From: an uncultured Oscillospiraceae bacterium
GTDB taxonomy: Bacteria; Bacillota; Clostridia; Oscillospirales; Oscillospiraceae
DNA length: 9,800 nucleotides
NCBI GenBank assembly: GCA_934546685.1
Contig: CAKTEB010000085.1
Span: forward strand, 1-9,800
Direction: 5' to 3'
Made by a program: the position numbers and the translations under genes. The notes beneath the pieces were generated by a model, which searched no databases, was not told the DNA's origin, and worked only from the letters and a program-made list of their open reading frames with translations. This document shows positions 6,347 to 9,800 of the stretch, piece by piece. Position 1 is the stretch's first letter, and each line of letters opens with the position of its first letter.

Positions 6347-8079
6347 GCCGCTCTCCTCCTTTTCGCGTTAGACGGCAGGGATGTGGCAAAGCTGGCGTTC
6401 TGGCGGGTATCCGCGGCCTTCACAAAGGCCAGGAGCCCCCAGGCGCTCATCATGCTGGAGCCGCCGTTGGACAGGAACGGGAACGTCACGCCTGTAAAGG
6501 GCAGGAAGTCCACGGTTCCGAATACATTGAGGATCATCTGGAACAGCAGGATGCTCATGGCGGAGCAGGCGGAGATGGCGTAAAAGGAGCTGCGGCACAG
6601 GGACGCGGAGCGCACCGCGAACAGGGCGATGCACACCACAAACAGCACGCAGCAGACGCCTACGATCAGTCCCCACTCCTCGCAGACAGTGCAGAATACG
6701 ATATCGCTGTCCGCCGCAAAGACGTGCTTCAGCTGGCCGTTGCCAGCGCCCACGCCGAACAGACCGCCTGCGGCCAGGCACATGAGGGCCTGGGTCTGCT
6801 GAAAGCCCTTGTTCGTGGAATCGTCCCAGATATGCCGCCAGGAGGCGAAGCGCTTGGCGATATGGGGCCGCATTTTCAGGGCCGTAAAGCCCGCAAAGCC
6901 GGTGCCGGCGCAGATCAGGGAGATGGTGGCGAAGTCGCCGGAGCGGAGATACGCGATTACCAGGAAGGCCACGAAGTAGACCATGGCCGTACCGAAGTCA
7001 TTTTGCAGGGCCAGCAGCACACAACAGATGCCGGAATACAGAATGAACAGGAACAGGTTCCGCTTGGTCATCAGGCGGTCCAGGGTGGAGGCTCCCGCAA
7101 ACACGAAGGAGATCTTCACCAGCTCCGAGGGCTGGATGGACATACTGCCGATAAAGATCCAGCTCTTGGATCCATAGAGGTTCCTGCCGAAGATCAGCGT
7201 GGCCACCAGCAGGATCGGCCCCAGGGCCGCCGCCAGATACCGGAGCTTTTTGGCCGTCTCCAGCTCCCGCATGCAGAAGCCGATGAACATAAACAGAAAA
7301 ACGCCCAGCACCATGGAGATCACGGCCTTGATCATTTCCTCCGGCGATACCGACGCCAAGATAGCTAGGCCCATGGTACATAGGAAGAACGCGATGGTCT
7401 CCACCTCGAAGCCGCTTCGGTGCATGAGCTTATTGAAGATAAACAGGCCCCACATAAACACGAAGACCGCCCCGAAGGACACGCAGATGGTGCGCCAATA
7501 TTCGTGGTCACAGCCGATCATCAGCTGCACCACCGTGAAGAACTGGAAGATGGACATGAGGATCAGGGTCATGGCCGGGGACACCAGATGCTTGGGGTTT
7601 GTCCGGCAGGAGGCCACATATTCCGCCTCCTCATCGGTGATGGGCACCAGGGTGACCTCCAGGCCGTTGAGGGAGATGAGGTCGCCGAAGCCGATCTCGG
7701 TGAGGCCGGTGATGGTCTCGCCGTTTACCGCGATGCCGCCCCGTCCGCCGACGTCGCCGATGGTCCAGCTGCCGTCATCATAGCGGGTCAAAACCGCGTG
7801 TTGCTTATAGATATTCTCGAAATTCATCTGGATATCGTTTCGTTTCGTCCGGCCAATGGTATTTTCCCAGTGGGTCACCGGCAGCCGGGAGCCGTCCTCA
7901 AAGGCGATATGGCCCCAGATCTCAGGCTCCTTATGGAAGGCCAGCAGACTGATGCCGCAGCGCACCAGGATCAGCACTGCCAGCACCGGAAACAGCAGCC
8001 GCAGCACCGTGGTCACGGCTCCGCCCATTCCGGCGAAGTTTCCGGCAAATTCCCAAAGTCCAGAGAGAAGTTCACTCAA
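6343..8079 (-). CDS. FHA domain-SEDS (RodA/FtsW/SpoVE family) fusion, peptidoglycan glycosyltransferase
   Basis: The 578-residue membrane protein joins two modules. A first membrane segment (about 22-48) is followed by an FHA domain (about 57-147) with G76-R77, H94 in KQHAVL and VNG at 118-120. The Ser usually found before that His motif is Y91. Residues 165-555 are a SEDS glycosyltransferase with about ten membrane segments. Its family motifs are SWIFIGSMSIQPSELVK (306-322), LQNDFGTAMV (358-367), GGLFGVGAGNGQ (438-449), SDIVF with the presumed catalytic D459 followed by CEEWG, and FPFLSNGGSSMMS (533-545). It should polymerise lipid II with the transpeptidase encoded next, which overlaps it by four bases. 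The FHA domain suggests control by a Ser/Thr kinase not seen here. The start is TTG at 8077-8079, seven bases from AAAGGAGGG (8087-8095); no ATG fits that site. Confidence 0.9.
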   Translation of the reverse strand: MSELLSGLWEFAGNFAGMGGAVTTVLRLLFPVLAVLILVRCGISLLAFHKEPEIWGHIAFEDGSRLPVTHWENTIGRTKRNDIQMNFENIYKQHAVLTRYDDGSWTIGDVGGRGGIAVNGETITGLTEIGFGDLISLNGLEVTLVPITDEEAEYVASCRTNPKHLVSPAMTLILMSIFQFFTVVQLMIGCDHEYWRTICVSFGAVFVFMWGLFIFNKLMHRSGFEVETIAFFLCTMGLAILASVSPEEMIKAVISMVLGVFLFMFIGFCMRELETAKKLRYLAAALGPILLVATLIFGRNLYGSKSWIFIGSMSIQPSELVKISFVFAGASTLDRLMTKRNLFLFILYSGICCVLLALQNDFGTAMVYFVAFLVIAYLRSGDFATISLICAGTGFAGFTALKMRPHIAKRFASWRHIWDDSTNKGFQQTQALMCLAAGGLFGVGAGNGQLKHVFAADSDIVFCTVCEEWGLIVGVCCVLFVVCIALFAVRSASLCRSSFYAISACSAMSILLFQMILNVFGTVDFLPFTGVTFPFLSNGGSSMMSAWGLLAFVKAADTRQNASFATSLPSNAKRRRAA

Positions 8080-8111
8080 GGGATCGCCCTCCTTTCTTTA
8101 TTATGGGAGCT

Positions 8112-8140
8112 ATCATACCATAATTCGCCCTGTGATGCAA
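8112..8140 (-). promoter_or_regulatory. Extended -10 promoter of the FHA-SEDS/PBP operon
   Basis: On the - strand, TATGAT (8112-8117) is preceded by TGG, an extended -10 motif. TTGCAT (8135-8140) lies 17 bases upstream as a weak -35. Transcription should begin near 8105 with a leader of about 25 bases containing the AAAGGAGGG site. The preceding htpG terminator supports an independent start here. Confidence 0.6.
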
Positions 8141-8183
8141 GGAAGGAGGGCCGACCTTCAAAAAGTCTTCATGATTTTGGAGA

Positions 8184-8219
8184 AAAAAACACCCCGGAAT
8201 TACAGGAACTCCGGGGTGC
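8184..8219 (-). terminator. Rho-independent terminator of htpG
   Basis: CACCCCGGA (8191-8199) and TCCGGGGTG (8211-8219) form a 9-bp GC-rich stem with an 11-base loop. On the - strand it is followed directly by seven T (8184-8190). It lies 29 bases past the htpG stop and is the strongest terminator in the window. Confidence 0.95.
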
Positions 8220-8248
8220 GGCAGTATATTAGGCGACGCGGCGCCGTC

Positions 8249-9800
8249 TTATTTCATAAGAGAGCATACCAGATCGGTATAGGCGCTGGGATCCTCCAGG
8301 GGCAGATCGGCGATCAGCAGGGCCTGGCTGTAGAGCAGCTGGGCATACTTCTTAGCCTTATCCTTGTCGGTATCGTAGGCGTTTTTCAGGGCGGCGAAGG
8401 CGGGATGCTCAGCGTTGAGCTCCATGATCCGTCCGGTCTTCAGCTTCTCGTCGCCGGGAGCTACCCGGTTGAGGTACTTCTCCATCTCAAAGCTCAGGCC
8501 GGAATCCGGCACCAGGCACACGGGATGGCTCCTCAGCTTATTGGACAGACGCACCTCCTTGAGCTTGCCGTCCATGGCCTCCTTCACGAAATCCAGGAGC
8601 TCCTTGTTTTCCTCAGTCTCCTTTTCCTTCTCCTTCTTCTCCTCCTCGGATTCCAAGCCCAGATCCTCGGCAGACACGGATTTGAACTCCTTCTCATTGT
8701 AGTTCATGAGGCTGCTCATGACAAACTCGTCCACGTCGTCGGTAAGCAGGAGGATATCATAGCCCCGATCCTTGACCATCTCGGTCTGGGGCAGCTGGGA
8801 CAGCTTGGTGCGGCTCTCGCCCGCGGCATAGTAGATATACTTCTGGGTCTCGGGCATGGCCTCCGCATATTCATTGAGGGTCACATACTTCTCGTCCTTC
8901 TGGCTCCAGAACAGCAGCAGATCCTTCACCACGTCCTTGTGTGCGCCGTAATCAGATACCACGCCATACTTGAGCTGGACGCCGAAGACCTCAAAGAACT
9001 TCTCGTACTTCTCCCGATCGTTGGTAAGCATCTTCTGGAGCTCAGACTTGATCTTCTTCTCCAGGTTAGATGCGATCCGCTTGAGCTGGCGGTCATGCTG
9101 GAGCATCTCACGGGAGATATTCAGGCTCAGATCCTGGGAATCCACAATGCCCTTGACGAAGCAGAAGTGATCCGGCAGCAGATCCTCGCAGTTCTCCATA
9201 ATCAGCACGCCGTTGGAGTAGAGCTGGAGACCCTTCTTGTACTCCTTGGAATAGAAGTCGTAGGGGGCCCGGGAGGGCACATACAGCAGGGCCTTGTAGG
9301 TCACCGCGCCCTCCACGCTGGCATTGATCCGCAGAGCGGGCTTCTCATAGTCGCTGAACTTATCCTGATAGAACTGGTCGTACTCCTCGTCGGTGACCTC
9401 GTCCTTGTTCTTCTGCCAGATGGGCACCATGGAGTTCAGGGTTTTGTCCTCGGTGTACTCCTCGTACTCGGTCTTCTTCTCGCCGTTTTCGTCCTCCTTC
9501 TCCACAGGACGGGAGGCGGTGACGTTCATGCGGATGGGGTAGCGGATATAGTCGGAATACTTCTTTACCAGGTTCTCCAGGGTATACTGACCCAAGTAGC
9601 GGTCATATTCCTCGTCCTCGGTGTTCTCCTTCAGGGTCAGGATCACGTCGGTGCCGCAGGCATCCTTCTCACAGGGAGTGATGCTATAGCCGTCCGCGCC
9701 GTCGGACTCCCACTCATAGGCCTGATCGCAGCCGTACTTCTTGGTGACCACCTTTACATGATCCGCCACCATAAATGCGGAGTAGAAGCCTACGCCGAAC
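8249..9800 (-). CDS. htpG: Molecular chaperone HtpG (Hsp90 family), N-terminus beyond the window
   Basis: HtpG is the bacterial Hsp90, an ATP-driven cytosolic dimer that remodels client proteins. About 516 codons are visible. The reading frame continues past base 9800 with GVGFYSAFMVADHV, the conserved end of the ATP-binding domain, so the ATG at 9770-9772 is internal and about 115 residues with the true start are missing. After the remaining ATPase-domain residues come the middle domain (conserved NSMVPIWQKNK, KGLQLYSNGVLIMENC, and SLNISREMLQ with the Arg expected to contact the ATP gamma-phosphate) and the C-terminal dimerisation domain. An acidic/lysine-rich coiled stretch (SEEEKKEKEKETEENK) links these last two, as is common in this family. 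It ends in a TAA at 8249-8251 followed by a strong terminator. Its promoter lies outside the window. Confidence 0.96.
   Translation of the reverse strand, partial: FGVGFYSAFMVADHVKVVTKKYGCDQAYEWESDGADGYSITPCEKDACGTDVILTLKENTEDEEYDRYLGQYTLENLVKKYSDYIRYPIRMNVTASRPVEKEDENGEKKTEYEEYTEDKTLNSMVPIWQKNKDEVTDEEYDQFYQDKFSDYEKPALRINASVEGAVTYKALLYVPSRAPYDFYSKEYKKGLQLYSNGVLIMENCEDLLPDHFCFVKGIVDSQDLSLNISREMLQHDRQLKRIASNLEKKIKSELQKMLTNDREKYEKFFEVFGVQLKYGVVSDYGAHKDVVKDLLLFWSQKDEKYVTLNEYAEAMPETQKYIYYAAGESRTKLSQLPQTEMVKDRGYDILLLTDDVDEFVMSSLMNYNEKEFKSVSAEDLGLESEEEKKEKEKETEENKELLDFVKEAMDGKLKEVRLSNKLRSHPVCLVPDSGLSFEMEKYLNRVAPGDEKLKTGRIMELNAEHPAFAALKNAYDTDKDKAKKYAQLLYSQALLIADLPLEDPSAYTDLVCSLMK

Noticed and set aside
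6558..6570. TGGCGGAGCAGG, identical to 12 bases at the tRNA-Ser 3' end, as a possible attachment-site duplicate
   Set aside because: It lies inside the FHA-SEDS coding sequence on the far side of intact genes, is short and GC-rich, and there is no integrase. Chance match.
9770..9772. ATG as the start of htpG
   Set aside because: The frame continues upstream to the window edge with the conserved GVGFYSAF motif, so this Met is internal.

Overview
This window reads as chromosomal DNA from a GC-rich, anaerobic Gram-positive bacterium of the class Clostridia, probably a gut Oscillospiraceae relative (Flavonifractor/Lawsonibacter/Oscillibacter-like). That placement is an inference. It rests on the AGGAGG-type ribosome binding sites, an anaerobe's flavin/iron-sulfur enzymes, an M23 endopeptidase of a type I recall from this group, and an FHA/RodA/PbpA cell-wall locus.

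Layout from left to right. A ferredoxin-nitroreductase lies on the + strand (145-960), preceded by a possible 23-codon leader ORF. Everything else is on the - strand. A secreted M23 metallopeptidase (962-1924) meets the nitroreductase tail to tail with one base between them. A large old-yellow-enzyme/enoate-reductase type flavoprotein (2046-4034) has its own promoter and a strong terminator. A short AT-rich gene for a compact pyroglutamyl-peptidase-I-like protein follows (4177-4635). Then come a tRNA-Ser(GGA) gene with its own promoter and hairpin terminator (4720-4811) and a two-gene cell-wall operon with an ATGA overlap: an FHA-SEDS (RodA/FtsW) fusion (6343-8079) followed by a class B penicillin-binding protein (4970-6346). 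The right end is htpG (8249-9800), cut by the window edge.

Functionally there are three themes. The first is anaerobic redox: the ferredoxin-nitroreductase and the enoate-reductase-like enzyme. The second is cell-wall synthesis and remodelling: the SEDS glycosyltransferase with its transpeptidase partner, plus the M23 hydrolase, which is not in their operon. The third is housekeeping: tRNA-Ser and HtpG. There are no CRISPR arrays, insertion sequences or phage genes. The window looks mostly like ordinary chromosome. The best leads are the FHA-SEDS fusion with an altered phosphopeptide-binding motif, the reduced Pcp-like protein in an AT-rich patch, the Tyr-to-Leu change in the flavoenzyme active site, and an inverted repeat overlapping that enzyme's promoter.
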